Positions 55,477 to 64,000 of a stretch of 64,000 nt of DNA are shown here, one piece after another. The position numbers were made by a program, and so were the translations under genes. The notes under the pieces were generated by a model that saw only the letters and a program-made list of their open reading frames with translations, was not told the DNA's origin and ran no database searches. This stretch comes from Mesorhizobium sp. BR1-1-16 (lineage in GTDB: Bacteria; Pseudomonadota; Alphaproteobacteria; Rhizobiales; Kaistiaceae). Numbering within the stretch: position 1 is the first letter of the stretch; each line of letters begins with the position of its first letter. The stretch spans positions 806,001-870,000 of the forward strand of contig NZ_JAIUIE010000001.1 in the NCBI RefSeq assembly GCF_020165495.1. The letters run 5' to 3'.

Positions 55477-55732
55477 CGTTGAGCCGCTTGCCGGCGGTCG
55501 TGCGGCTGCTTGCCACCTCAATCGATTGAAATTCCTCCGGTCGGCGGTGCCGCGGCGGTTGAGGTGCCGCCGCCACTGTGTCAGTCTGTCGCTGAGACGC
55601 CAGTCTCCGCGAGGATGAGGGGAGGAACCCGGATCCGCGACTGACGAACCGCGACCAGCCGGAGGCCGCGGGCTCTCTCATGACGCCGGCTCATAAAAGA
55701 CAAAGACAAAGAGTTTGTTCGGGAGGACAACC

Positions 55733-56668
55733 GTGTTCAAGAAGCTGACACTCGCCGTGGCGGGTCTGGTCATGGCTGTCGCCATGCCGCTCGCCGCCGA
55801 AGCCAAGACATTCTATTGGGTCTCGCATGGCGGCCCCGCCGATCCGGTGTGGACCTATTTCCTCGCCGGCGCCAAGCAGTGGGCGTCCGACACGGGCAAC
55901 ACCGTCAACACCTCGTTCCACAATGGCGACGTTGCCTCGCAGCAGGAAGCCGTGCGCGCCGCTATTGCCGCCAAGGCTGATGGCATCGTCACCACGAGCC
56001 CCGATCCGGGCAGCCTGGTCGAGATCGCCAAGGAAGCGAACGCCGCCAAGATTCCGATCATCAACTTCAACACGCCCGATCCCAAGGCGAGCTTCAATGC
56101 CTATGTCGGTGGTGACAACGTCACCTTCGGCAAGCATTGGGCGCAGTATCTCGTCGACAAGGGGCTGGTGAAGAAGGGCGATTTCGTCTGGATGCCGGTC
56201 GAGATTCCGGGCGCCACCTATGGCGTGCAGGAAGAAGAGGGCATCAAGAGCGTGTTCGAGCCGCTCGGCATCACCTATGAGGTGACCGAAGCGACGCTCG
56301 ACCAGGCCGAGGTGATCAACCGCATGGTCGATTATCTCACGACCAACAAGACCAAGGTCAAGGCGATCATCGGTCTTGGCGACCTCGTCACGGGTTCGGT
56401 CAAGCGCGTCTTCGACCAGGTCGGCGTCAAGCCGGGCGAAATCCCGGTCGTCGGCTGGGGCAATTCGCTCGACACGACCCAGGAAGTCCTGACCGGCTAT
56501 GTCAATGCCGGGCAGTGGCAGGACCCGCAGGCGACCAGCTATGTCGCGCTGTCGCTGGCCAATATGGCCGCCAGCGGCATTCCTCCGGGCTTCAATGTCA
56601 TCACCGGCGCGCTGTACGAGAAGGACACCGCGCAGGTCTACGACGACATTCTTTCCGGCAAGAAATAG
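55733..56668 (+). CDS. Sugar ABC transporter substrate-binding protein
   Basis: The 311-residue periplasmic protein has a signal peptide (LTLAVAGLVMAVAMPLAAEA) and a type I ribose-binding-like fold with FYWVSHGGPADPVW, ADGIVTTSPDPGSLVEIA and VGWGNSLDTTQEVL. It ends in an ILSGKK tail. Its closest genomic context is a CUT2-type importer with single-domain ATPase, as in fructose Frc-like systems, but the sugar cannot be read from sequence. The start is GTG at 55733, with GGGAGGAC just upstream. A strong hairpin after the stop probably keeps its expression above that of the permease. Confidence 0.9.
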   Translation: MFKKLTLAVAGLVMAVAMPLAAEAKTFYWVSHGGPADPVWTYFLAGAKQWASDTGNTVNTSFHNGDVASQQEAVRAAIAAKADGIVTTSPDPGSLVEIAKEANAAKIPIINFNTPDPKASFNAYVGGDNVTFGKHWAQYLVDKGLVKKGDFVWMPVEIPGATYGVQEEEGIKSVFEPLGITYEVTEATLDQAEVINRMVDYLTTNKTKVKAIIGLGDLVTGSVKRVFDQVGVKPGEIPVVGWGNSLDTTQEVLTGYVNAGQWQDPQATSYVALSLANMAASGIPPGFNVITGALYEKDTAQVYDDILSGKK

Positions 56669-56686
56669 CACCGAAGATCGTGAATG

Positions 56687-56710
56687 GCGCGGCGGCTCCT
56701 GCCGCCGCGC
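56687..56710 (+). terminator. Attenuator hairpin in the sugar importer operon
   Basis: GCGCGGCGGC (56687-56696) and GCCGCCGCGC (56701-56710) form a perfect 10-bp stem with a TCCT loop, followed by TTTAAG. It sits 18 bp after the binding-protein stop and before the permease, where such hairpins often stabilise the binding-protein mRNA or partly terminate transcription. Confidence 0.7.
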
Positions 56711-56770
56711 TTTAAGCATCCGCCAGGCGCGCCGGGCGGCACCGCTGTCCATTCATCATGCGGGACCAAA

Positions 56771-57757
56771 GTGGAACATCGATCGTTCATCCAGCGCTTC
56801 ATCGGCCGGCCGGAATTCGGTCCCCTGGTGCTTCTTCTCGTCGAGGTCGCGATCTTCTGGTCGATCAACCCCGACTTCCTTTCACCGCTCAACATCTCGA
56901 ATACGCTGGCCTTCACGGTCGAGCTCGGCCTGATCGCGCTCGCCATGACGCTGCTGATGACCTCGGGCGAGTTCGACCTGTCGGTCGGCTCGCTGTTCGG
57001 CTTCTCGCCAGTGCTGATGTGGACCCTTTTCAACGCCCACATCATGCCGCTCGAGCTTGGCTTCGTCGTCGCGCTGATCGTGGCGGCCCTGATCGGCCTT
57101 GTGAACGGCTGGTTCGTCACGAAGCTCAAGATTCCGTCCTTCCTCGTGACGCTCGGCATGCTGCTGGTGGTACGTGGCACGGCGCTGTTCGTGACCGACG
57201 GCTTCCCGCAGCGCACCTGGAGCGCCGGCGGCAGCGTGCTGGCCGAGGCCCTGGTCGGCGACTTCTATGTCGGGCCGTTCCGCATCTATGCCTCGCTGTT
57301 CTGGTTCATCGCCGCCGCGATCATTCTCGGCTATGTGCTCACAAAGTCGCGCACCGGCAACTGGATCCAGGCTGCCGGCGGCAATCCCGGCGCGGCGCGG
57401 GCACGCGGCGTCAATGTCGACCGCGTCAAGATCGGCCTGTTCATGCTGTCGTCGGTCATGGCGGCGCTGGCGGGCATCATCTCGTCAGTCCGCACCTCGG
57501 CTGCCAATCCCAACAGCGGCACCGGCTATGAGCTCGAGGTCATCGCGATGGTCGTCATCGGCGGCACGGCCCTGACCGGCGGCCGCGGCACGATCATCGG
57601 TACCGTTCTCGGCATCCTGATCCTGCGCATCATGCGGAACGGCATCGTGCTGATCGGCGTGCCGGGGCTTGCCTACAACATCTTCATCGGCGCGATCATC
57701 CTCGGCATGATGGCGCTGCATTCCTGGCTCGAACGCCGGCATCAGGCGGGGACGTGA
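56771..57757 (+). CDS. Sugar ABC transporter permease
   Basis: The 328-residue product is a CUT2-type (RbsC/FrcC-like) permease with about eight to ten helices. It has GLIALAMTLLMTSGEFDLSVGSLFGF, shown here as TLLMTSGEFDLSVGS, the EAA-like cytoplasmic loop AAGGNPGAARARGVNV, and ALTGGRGTIIGTVLG. GTG at 56771 is favoured because the ATG at 56684 would place the attenuator hairpin inside the coding region and add an odd Pro/Arg-rich leader. It overlaps or abuts the ATPase gene by a few bases and belongs to the same operon. Confidence 0.9.
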   Translation: MEHRSFIQRFIGRPEFGPLVLLLVEVAIFWSINPDFLSPLNISNTLAFTVELGLIALAMTLLMTSGEFDLSVGSLFGFSPVLMWTLFNAHIMPLELGFVVALIVAALIGLVNGWFVTKLKIPSFLVTLGMLLVVRGTALFVTDGFPQRTWSAGGSVLAEALVGDFYVGPFRIYASLFWFIAAAIILGYVLTKSRTGNWIQAAGGNPGAARARGVNVDRVKIGLFMLSSVMAALAGIISSVRTSAANPNSGTGYELEVIAMVVIGGTALTGGRGTIIGTVLGILILRIMRNGIVLIGVPGLAYNIFIGAIILGMMALHSWLERRHQAGT

Positions 57758-57759
57758 TC

Positions 57760-58533
57760 ATGGCCGAACCGCTCATCCGCATGCAGAATATCCGCAAGTC
57801 CTACGGTCGCGTGCTCGCGCTCGACGACGCGACCTTCCATGTCAACGAACGCGAAATCGTCGGCCTGCTCGGCGATAATGGCGCCGGCAAGTCGACGCTG
57901 ATCAAGGTGCTGTCCGGCGCCGTGCCGCTCACCAGCGGCGATATTTTCGTGCGCGGCCGCAAGGTGCAGTTCCGCACGACCAGCGACGCCATCGCGGCCG
58001 GCATCGAGACGATCTATCAGGACTCCGCGCTCGTCACCCAGCTCTCGATCGCGCGCAACCTCTTTCTCGGTCGCGAGCCGATCAAGGGACCGCGCTTCCT
58101 GAACCGGCTCGACCAGGAGAAGATGAACGAAGTGGCGCGGGAGCTTCTGCGCGAGGTCGGCATCTCCAAGAATATCCCGCCGACGACGCCGATCGGCTCG
58201 CTGTCCGGCGGCGAGCGCCAGGCCGTCGCCATCGCGAGGGCGATGCATTTCGACAGTGACCTGATCATCCTCGATGAGCCGACCAACAATCTCGGCGTCG
58301 CCGAAACGCAGGGCGTGCTGTCCTTCGTACGCAACGCCCGCGATAGCGGGCATTCCTGCATCTTCATCGCCCACAACATCCATCACGTCTTCCAGGTGGT
58401 GGATCGCATCGTTGTCATGCGGCGCGGCAAGGTGGTCGCCGATGACATCGATCCGAAGACGACGAGCGTCGCGGCCGTCGAGGACGTCATCACCGGCATG
58501 TCGGAAATGGCCGGCGGAGCGCTGCCGCATTGA
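57760..58533 (+). CDS. Sugar ABC transporter ATPase, single-domain
   Basis: The 257-residue product has Walker A GDNGAGKSTLIK, Q-loop IYQDSAL, signature LSGGERQAVAIARA, Walker B LIILDEPTNNLG and switch His of FIAHNIHHV. Most CUT2 importers use a two-domain ATPase, whereas this one has a single nucleotide-binding domain and presumably works as a dimer, as in fructose-type Frc systems. A GTG at 57754 is in frame, but ATG at 57760 is preferred. It is the last gene of the operon. Confidence 0.92.
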   Translation: MAEPLIRMQNIRKSYGRVLALDDATFHVNEREIVGLLGDNGAGKSTLIKVLSGAVPLTSGDIFVRGRKVQFRTTSDAIAAGIETIYQDSALVTQLSIARNLFLGREPIKGPRFLNRLDQEKMNEVARELLREVGISKNIPPTTPIGSLSGGERQAVAIARAMHFDSDLIILDEPTNNLGVAETQGVLSFVRNARDSGHSCIFIAHNIHHVFQVVDRIVVMRRGKVVADDIDPKTTSVAAVEDVITGMSEMAGGALPH

Positions 58534-58653
58534 GGTGATCGTGCGGCGCCGTTCGCGTCTCGCCGCTCGATCTGTTATCATTTTATCGGAGCCGACTCGT
58601 CATCTCGCGCATTGACGGTCGAATGCAACGCCCGACCAAGAGAAGCCTCCCCC

Positions 58654-58983
58654 ATGAAGCACACCTACGCCGCCCTCGTTCTCCTTGCCGCGACCGGTCT
58701 TGCCGGCTGCCAGAGCCAGCCGATGCAGGTGTCTGCGCCGATGATGGCCGCGCCGTCAAACGAGCCGCTTGCCTGGGTGCGCAAGGACGGCCAGAGCGGT
58801 CGGGCCAATCCGGCCCTTGCTGACCAGTTTGCTTCGGATCGCGCCGCCTGTGTCGCCCCGCCCGGAGACAATGCTTCGCTCCGCGCCGCTGAAAGCTGCA
58901 TGTCGGGTCGTGGCTATGTCCTGGTTCCCGCTTCCCAAGCAGCCGCGACGGCCGAGCAGTTCCGTCGCCAGGCGAGCTACTGA
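58654..58983 (+). CDS. Small lipoprotein of unknown function
   Basis: The 109-residue product starts MKHTYAALVLLAATGLAGCQSQ, a clear lipoprotein signal with lipobox LAGC and probable lipidation at residue 19. The mature part contains RKDGQSGRANPAL, a conserved-looking DRAACVAP and ESCMSGRGYVLV with two cysteines that could pair. I recognise the general style of small rhizobial lipoproteins but no named family. It lies between the sugar importer and the cyclase gene. Confidence 0.7.
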   Translation: MKHTYAALVLLAATGLAGCQSQPMQVSAPMMAAPSNEPLAWVRKDGQSGRANPALADQFASDRAACVAPPGDNASLRAAESCMSGRGYVLVPASQAAATAEQFRRQASY

Positions 58984-59223
58984 TCCATCCCGGTTCCGGC
59001 AGATTTCCTGAACTTCGGCGAAGGACGGTTGCCCTGCAGCCATCCGGTTCATGACGCCGGTTTGCTCGCGAGCTGCGGGCTCCCGCGCGGGCTCGATGGT
59101 CCGCGCTTAATGCATGGTGAAAGACCTGTGCTGGCGGTAGGGTAGTTCCCACCGGCGGCACGGGGCTATTGCGTGCGCGTCTTCTGTCGAAATCGTTCGG
59201 GTGATCGGGATCGCGGGCTTGAA

Positions 59224-60285
59224 ATGATGAATTTGCGTGAGCGGTGGATCAGGCGCCGTCAGCAGATTGTCGTTGCCTTCATCGCCGCGGGAACTCTGGT
59301 CTTCGCCGGTCTATGGGCCTTCGAGAGCAACGTCGGCATCATCCTGGAAAGTGATCGGTGGGCCTATCCGATCATCATCGCCTTTCTCAGCGCCAATCTG
59401 CTCGTCATCGCGGCCGTACCGCGATTTCAGCCGATCGCCGAGGTTCTCTGTTTTCTCGCGGTTGCCTTCTATCTCCTGACCCAGATTGTCTATCTGTCGT
59501 TCGGTCCGCCCAATACCAGCATCTACACCATCGCGGTTGCGCTGTTGTGGATGCCGGTACTCTATGTCGGCGCCTTCATGTTCTTTTCGCGCAGCCGCGC
59601 CATGGTTGCCGTCGGCGTCACATTCGCTCTCTCGGCGGTGGCGCTGATCAGCGGCACGGTCATCACGGCCAGCCGCGGTGAGCCGACGCTTCCGGCGTTG
59701 ATGATCAACGCGCTGGTCTCGCATTTCCTCGTGCTGCTGCTGCTTTCGCTGGTTCTCATCCTCCGAGACGAATTCGACCGGATCGCCTCCCATGCCCGGA
59801 ACATGGAGGACGCCGCCAATACTGATACGCTGACCGGGATCGCCAACCGGCGGGCGCTGGAAGAATGGATGCAGCGGCGCGACGCCGGTCCGCATGATCG
59901 TCGGGTCGTGCTGATGCTGTTCGACATCGATCACTTCAAGTCCATCAATGACCGCCACGGCCACCTGATTGGCGACGAGGTTCTGGTATCCACGGCGCAA
60001 CTGATCCGCAGCCAGATGCGCGCGCACGATCTTGTCGGACGCTGGGGCGGCGAGGAGTTTCTTGTCATTCTCGATGGCGCCGACGCCGATGTCGCCACAA
60101 GGCTGGCCGATCGCGTACGCCAGCTCGTGACCGTCGCGGCGCATCCCGTGGCGGGGTCAGTGACCTTGAGCGCCGGCTTCGTCGTGTGCGAGCCGGCCCA
60201 ATCGGTCACCACGATGTTCCGTGCTGCCGACGCGGCGCTCTATGCCGCCAAGAGCAGCGGACGCAATCGCGTGGTCGCTGGCTGA
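59224..60285 (+). CDS. Membrane diguanylate cyclase (GGDEF)
   Basis: The 353-residue protein has about six N-terminal transmembrane helices (about residues 15-185) and a C-terminal GGDEF domain. That domain has DTLTGIANRRALEEW, FDIDHFKSINDRHGH and the active site RWGGEEFLVIL at about 273-284. The intact GGEEF indicates synthesis of cyclic di-GMP. No EAL domain is present, and the usual RxxD inhibitory site is not obvious. The membrane part probably senses an unknown signal. ATG at 59224 is chosen over an upstream in-frame ATG at 59173, which would add a Cys/Arg-rich tail. It converges on uvrA. Confidence 0.9.
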   Translation: MMNLRERWIRRRQQIVVAFIAAGTLVFAGLWAFESNVGIILESDRWAYPIIIAFLSANLLVIAAVPRFQPIAEVLCFLAVAFYLLTQIVYLSFGPPNTSIYTIAVALLWMPVLYVGAFMFFSRSRAMVAVGVTFALSAVALISGTVITASRGEPTLPALMINALVSHFLVLLLLSLVLILRDEFDRIASHARNMEDAANTDTLTGIANRRALEEWMQRRDAGPHDRRVVLMLFDIDHFKSINDRHGHLIGDEVLVSTAQLIRSQMRAHDLVGRWGGEEFLVILDGADADVATRLADRVRQLVTVAAHPVAGSVTLSAGFVVCEPAQSVTTMFRAADAALYAAKSSGRNRVVAG

Positions 60286-60295
60286 CGGCGTGGCC

Positions 60296-63223
60296 CTATT
60301 CGGCCGCCTCGGCCTTGCGTCGACGCCGCGCGGACCTTGCCTTGTCGAGCACCGGCTTCAGGAAGCGTCCGGTATAGGAGCGCGGCTCCTTGGCGATATC
60401 CTCAGGCGTTCCCACAGCGACGATCTCGCCACCGCCATCCCCGCCTTCGGGGCCGAGATCGATGATCCAGTCGGCCGTCTTGATGACTTCGAGATTGTGC
60501 TCGATCACCACCACGGTGTTGCCCTGGTCGACCAGGCTGTGCAGCACTTCCATCAGCTTGGCGACGTCGTGGAAATGCAGGCCCGTGGTCGGCTCGTCGA
60601 GAATGTAGAGCGTCTTGCCGGTCGCCCGCCGCGACAGCTCCTTGGCGAGCTTGACGCGCTGCGCCTCGCCGCCCGAGAGGGTCGTGGCCTGCTGGCCGAC
60701 CTTGACATAGCCGAGGCCGACCTCGTCGAGCGTCACCATCTTGTCGCGAATGCCGGGCACCGCCTGGAAGAAGTCCTTCGCCTCCTCGACAGTCATGTCG
60801 AGCACGTCGGCGATCGACTTGCCCTTGAACTTCACGTCGAGCGTTTCGCGGCTGTAGCGCTTGCCCTTGCACACTTCGCAGGTGACATAGACATCCGGAA
60901 GGAAGTGCATCTCGATCTTGATGACGCCGTCGCCCTGGCAGGCCTCGCAGCGCCCGCCCTTGACGTTGAACGAGAAGCGACCCGGGCCATAGCCGCGCGC
61001 CTTCGCTTCCGGCAGGCCGGAAAACCACTCGCGGATCGGCGTGAAGGCGCCGGTATAGGTCGCCGGATTGGAGCGTGGCGTCCGCCCGATCGGCGACTGG
61101 TCGATGTCGATGATCTTGTCGATGAATTCGAGGCCCTCGATCCGGTCATGCTCGGCCGGATGGATATGGGCGCCATTCAGATGCCTTGCCACTGCCGCGT
61201 AGAGCGTGTCGATGAGGAAGGTCGACTTGCCGCCGCCGGAGACGCCGGTGACGCAGGTGAACGTGCCGAGCGGGATATCGGCCGTGACGTTCTTCAAATT
61301 GTTGCCGCGCGCTCCGACCACGCGAATGCGCCGGTTCTTGCTGATCGCGCGCCGCTTTTCCGGCATATCCACGGAGAGCTCGCCCGTCAGATAGCGCCCG
61401 GTGAGCGAAGCCGGGTTCGCCATGATCTCGGCCGGGGTACCCTCTGCGATGATCTTGCCGCCATGGACGCCGGCCGCGGGCCCGACATCGATGACGTAGT
61501 CGGCCGTCATGATCGCATCCTCGTCATGCTCGACGACGAGAACGGTGTTGCCGATATCGCGGAGATGACGGAGCGTCTCCAGCAGCCTTTCGTTGTCGCG
61601 CTGATGCAGGCCGATCGATGGCTCGTCGAGCACATAGAGCACGCCCGTGAGGCCCGAGCCGATCTGCGAGGCAAGGCGGATGCGCTGGCTTTCGCCGCCC
61701 GACAGCGTGCCCGAGTTGCGCGACATCATCAGATAGTCGAGCCCGACATCGACGAGGAAGGACAGCCGCTCGCGAATCTCCTTCAGGATGCGCACGGCGA
61801 TCTCATTCTGCTTGTCATTGAGCGAGGCGGGGAGGGCCTCGAACCAGGCATGGGCGTTGCGGATCGACAGCGCCGAGACGTCGGCGATGTGCTTGCCGGC
61901 GATCTTGACGGCCAGCGCCTCCGGCCGCAGCCGTGCGCCGCCGCAGGCCTTGCACGGCGTCGAGCCCTGATAGCGTTCGATCTCCTCGCGCGCCCAGTTT
62001 GATTCCGTCTCGCGCCAGCGCCGCTCCAGATTGGTGACGACGCCTTCGAAGCTCTTCTTGGTCCGGTAGGCGCGCGTGCCGTCATTATAGACGAACTCGA
62101 TCTCGGTCTTGCCGGTCCCGTGCAGGATCGCGGTCTTCGCGATCTCGGGGATATCGTCCCACGGATCGGTCATCTCGAAACCGTAATGGCGCGCGATCGC
62201 CTCGAGCGTCTGCGCATAATAGGGCGAGGACGATTTCGCCCAGGGCGCGATCGCGCCTTGCTTCAGCGATACCGAGCCGTCCGGCACCACGAGATCGGGA
62301 TCGATCTTCTTCTCCGAGCCGAGGCCGTCGCATTCCGGGCAGGCGCCGAAGGGATTGTTGAACGAGAACAGCCGCGGCTCGATCTCGGCGATGGTGAAGC
62401 CGGAGACCGGACAGGCGAACTTCTCGGAAAAGGTGATGCGCCGCGCTTCGTCGCGGTCATCCGTCTCGTCGGCGAATTCGGCCAGCGCAATGCCGTCGGC
62501 AAGCTCGAGCGCCGTCTGGAAGCTGTCGGCCAGCCGCGCGGCGATGTCCTCGCGCACGACGATGCGATCGACGACCACGTCGATGTCGTGCTTCAGCTTC
62601 TTGTCCAGCACCGGCGCTTCGGAAATCTCGAAGAAGACGCCGTCGAGCTTGATGCGCTGGAAGCCCTTCTTCTGCAGTTCGGCCAGTTCCTTGCGATACT
62701 CGCCCTTGCGGCCCCGGATCATTGGCGCGAGCAGATAGAGCCGCGTCCCCTCAGGGAGCGCCATGACGCGGTCGACCATCTGGCTGACCGTCTGGCTCTC
62801 GATCGGCAGGCCCGTCGCCGGCGAATAGGGAATGCCGACGCGCGCGAACAGCAGGCGCATATAGTCGTAGATCTCGGTGACGGTGCCCACCGTCGAGCGC
62901 GGATTCTTCGAGGTCGTCTTCTGCTCGATCGAGATCGCCGGCGACAGCCCGTCGATCTGGTCTACATCGGGCTTCTGCATCATCTCGAGGAACTGCCGCG
63001 CATAGGCCGAGAGGCTCTCGACATAGCGCCGCTGACCCTCGGCATAGATCGTGTCGAAGGCGAGCGAAGACTTTCCGGAGCCGGAAAGGCCCGTCAGCAC
63101 CACCAGCTTGTCGCGGGGGATGTCGACATCGACATTCTTCAGATTGTGCTCGCGCGCGCCGCGCACCGAGATGAACTTGCCGGTCGTCGCGCCCGACAAA
63201 CGGGTCTCAATGTCATGAGCCAT
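60296..63223 (-). CDS. uvrA: UvrABC excinuclease subunit A
   Basis: UvrA finds bulky lesions for nucleotide-excision repair. The 975-residue product has two ABC ATPase modules. The first has [27 protein letters not shown], shown here as [14 protein letters not shown], the signature [12 protein letters not shown] and [12 protein letters not shown]. The second has [27 protein letters not shown] and [11 protein letters not shown]. Zinc-finger cysteines CPECDG, CKACGG and CEACQGDG are present. Length fits the family with a short extra N-terminus. ATG at 63223 is preferred over a longer frame. It shares a LexA-controlled intergenic region with ssb. Confidence 0.96.
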   Translation of the reverse strand: MAHDIETRLSGATTGKFISVRGAREHNLKNVDVDIPRDKLVVLTGLSGSGKSSLAFDTIYAEGQRRYVESLSAYARQFLEMMQKPDVDQIDGLSPAISIEQKTTSKNPRSTVGTVTEIYDYMRLLFARVGIPYSPATGLPIESQTVSQMVDRVMALPEGTRLYLLAPMIRGRKGEYRKELAELQKKGFQRIKLDGVFFEISEAPVLDKKLKHDIDVVVDRIVVREDIAARLADSFQTALELADGIALAEFADETDDRDEARRITFSEKFACPVSGFTIAEIEPRLFSFNNPFGACPECDGLGSEKKIDPDLVVPDGSVSLKQGAIAPWAKSSSPYYAQTLEAIARHYGFEMTDPWDDIPEIAKTAILHGTGKTEIEFVYNDGTRAYRTKKSFEGVVTNLERRWRETESNWAREEIERYQGSTPCKACGGARLRPEALAVKIAGKHIADVSALSIRNAHAWFEALPASLNDKQNEIAVRILKEIRERLSFLVDVGLDYLMMSRNSGTLSGGESQRIRLASQIGSGLTGVLYVLDEPSIGLHQRDNERLLETLRHLRDIGNTVLVVEHDEDAIMTADYVIDVGPAAGVHGGKIIAEGTPAEIMANPASLTGRYLTGELSVDMPEKRRAISKNRRIRVVGARGNNLKNVTADIPLGTFTCVTGVSGGGKSTFLIDTLYAAVARHLNGAHIHPAEHDRIEGLEFIDKIIDIDQSPIGRTPRSNPATYTGAFTPIREWFSGLPEAKARGYGPGRFSFNVKGGRCEACQGDGVIKIEMHFLPDVYVTCEVCKGKRYSRETLDVKFKGKSIADVLDMTVEEAKDFFQAVPGIRDKMVTLDEVGLGYVKVGQQATTLSGGEAQRVKLAKELSRRATGKTLYILDEPTTGLHFHDVAKLMEVLHSLVDQGNTVVVIEHNLEVIKTADWIIDLGPEGGDGGGEIVAVGTPEDIAKEPRSYTGRFLKPVLDKARSARRRRKAEAAE

Positions 63224-63392
63224 GGGTCTTCGTGGTCCATCGGGTGGGGAGCGGCCTGGGCCAACCGCAAATCTAAGCTTTCGCCGCCGCCAGACAAGGC
63301 ACACCGCTGCATGCCTGCCCGTCGCGCCGCCTTTTGCCGAAACTCCCGTCGAATCGTCCCCATGATCTTGCCATCAACGCTGCGATTGTCTA

Positions 63393-63407
63393 GAACGAAA
63401 AGAGAAC
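63393..63407. promoter_or_regulatory. LexA (SOS) box between uvrA and ssb
   Basis: GAAC (63393-63396), seven bases and GAAC (63404-63407) give exactly the direct-repeat SOS box known for alphaproteobacterial LexA. It is in the 331-nt divergent uvrA-ssb gap and overlaps a possible ssb promoter with TTGCCA at 63368-63373 and TAGAAC at 63391-63396. The rest of the gap shows no gene. Confidence 0.85.
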
Positions 63408-63554
63408 ATCGAGTCTTCCGGGCACCGATCACGGCCGAAGCTTTGTGGACAAGCCGCGATGTCGGGCGCATGGGCCGGCATTTAGGTCTAGTCTGGCTGC
63501 GCTTTGGCGCCGAGACGGTCTGGTTTGGCGACAGCGGACAGAAGGAAAAACAGC

Positions 63555-64000
63555 ATGGCCGGTAGCGTCAACAAGGTGATCCTGGTCGGCAATCTCGGAC
63601 GCGACCCCGAGATCCGGCGTATGGGATCCGGCGAACCTGTCGTCAATCTGAATATCGCGACCTCAGAAAACTGGCGCGACAAGCAGAGCGGCGAGCGCAA
63701 GGAAAAGACCGAATGGCACCGCGTGGTGATCTTCAACGAGAACCTCGCCAAGGTCGCCGAGCAGTATCTGAAGAAGGGCTCCAAGGTTTATATCGAGGGC
63801 CAGCTCCAGACGCGCAAATGGCAGGACCAGTCCGGCCAGGAGAAATTCACCACCGAGATCGTCATCTCCCGCTTCCGTGGCGAGCTGACGCTGCTTGACG
63901 GCCGTTCAGGCGGCTCCGAAGGCGGCGACTATGACAGCGGCGGTGGCAGCGATTTCGGTCGGTCGAGCCCGATGCAGAGCCCGCGCGGCGGCGCCGGAGC
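63555..64000 (+). CDS. ssb: Single-stranded DNA-binding protein, 5' part
   Basis: SSB coats single-stranded DNA during replication and repair. The visible 148 codons start [21 protein letters not shown] and include the OB fold with [44 protein letters not shown] and [10 protein letters not shown] Gly/Ser-rich linker then begins. The gene runs off the right edge before the acidic C-terminal tip. A divergent uvrA and the LexA box suggest SOS induction. Confidence 0.95.
   Translation, partial: MAGSVNKVILVGNLGRDPEIRRMGSGEPVVNLNIATSENWRDKQSGERKEKTEWHRVVIFNENLAKVAEQYLKKGSKVYIEGQLQTRKWQDQSGQEKFTTEIVISRFRGELTLLDGRSGGSEGGDYDSGGGSDFGRSSPMQSPRGGAG

Noticed and set aside
59130-59162. Segment resembling part of an FMN riboswitch (GGTAGGGTAGTTCCCACC then GGCGG)
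   Set aside because: Only one helix-like part is present. The second conserved GCCGACGG half and the junctions are missing, and the downstream gene is a diguanylate cyclase, not a riboflavin gene.
60221-62002. 593-codon open frame opposite uvrA
   Set aside because: It is the codon-position shadow of a well-conserved uvrA; no recognisable domain.
1-64000. tRNA, rRNA, CRISPR arrays, prophage or toxin-antitoxin loci
   Set aside because: Reading both strands for the GGTTCGAATCC-like T-arm, regular spaced repeats, integrases and phage structural genes gave no convincing candidate. A covariance-model scan would be decisive for small RNAs.

Overview
The window reads as one contiguous stretch of a GC-rich (roughly 63-68% in most rows) alphaproteobacterial chromosome. 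Gene content and order point to the Hyphomicrobiales (Rhizobiales): an exoR homologue, a family-2 rhizobial-type porin, the rpoZ-rsh-pyrE-pdxJ-acpS-lepB-rnc-era block, the dgt-argS-SPOR-nagZ-scpAB-tatABC-serS-surE-pcm-nlpD block, yajC-secD-secF beside NDUFAF3/NDUFAF6-like genes, and a divergent uvrA/ssb pair sharing an alphaproteobacterial GAAC-N7-GAAC LexA box. I cannot name the genus. Both ends are cut inside genes: parE on the left and ssb on the right. I recognised no rRNA, tRNA, CRISPR array, prophage or complete insertion sequence.

Layout. 1-4.6 kb: 5' end of parE, exoR, then an envelope cluster with a short coupled ORF, a 711-residue BON-repeat/OmpA protein and two overlapping small membrane-anchored proteins. 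4.6-12.2 kb: an alpha/beta hydrolase, a soluble lytic transglycosylase, dapA-smpB, a porin, a type 5 uracil-DNA glycosylase and a NYN-domain protein. 12.5-20.5 kb: rpoZ, the (p)ppGpp enzyme and the pyrE to era housekeeping run. 20.5-22.1 kb: a lower-GC patch with an orphan double-HTH regulator where recO often follows era. 22.1-30 kb: GFA protein, exonuclease III, two MFS transporters, OsmC, AMP nucleosidase, a DeoR-type regulator and an A-type Fe-S carrier. 30.1-45.9 kb: dNTPase, argS, SPOR protein, nagZ, scpA-scpB, an orphan ABC ATPase, tatABC, serS, surE, pcm and nlpD. 45.9-50.2 kb (minus strand): squalene-synthase-fold protein, Mth938-domain protein, secF, secD, yajC. 50.3-58.6 kb: DUF815 ATPase, YciI protein, trmFO, a DUF1127 micro-gene, DUF2189 and SHOCT proteins, and a three-gene sugar ABC importer. 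58.6-64 kb: small lipoprotein, diguanylate cyclase, uvrA and ssb.

How the genes work together. Most of the window is core machinery: translation (serS, argS, smpB, trmFO, rnc, era), protein export (secDF-yajC, lepB, tatABC), envelope growth and division (slt, nagZ, SPOR protein, nlpD-like factor), chromosome segregation and repair (scpAB, parE, uvrA, ssb, xth, UDGb), and stringent and cyclic-di-GMP signalling. Accessory features are few and small, so they stand out.

The most unusual observation is an in-frame insertion of about 87 residues in the catalytic domain of seryl-tRNA synthetase. It is encoded by DNA of about 51% GC inside a gene of about 65% GC. Other structures worth a second look are a 164-bp element with 21-bp terminal inverted repeats immediately after surE, a 112-bp nested palindrome between tatC and serS, the low-GC patch after era, and the BON-repeat/OmpA cluster near the left end.
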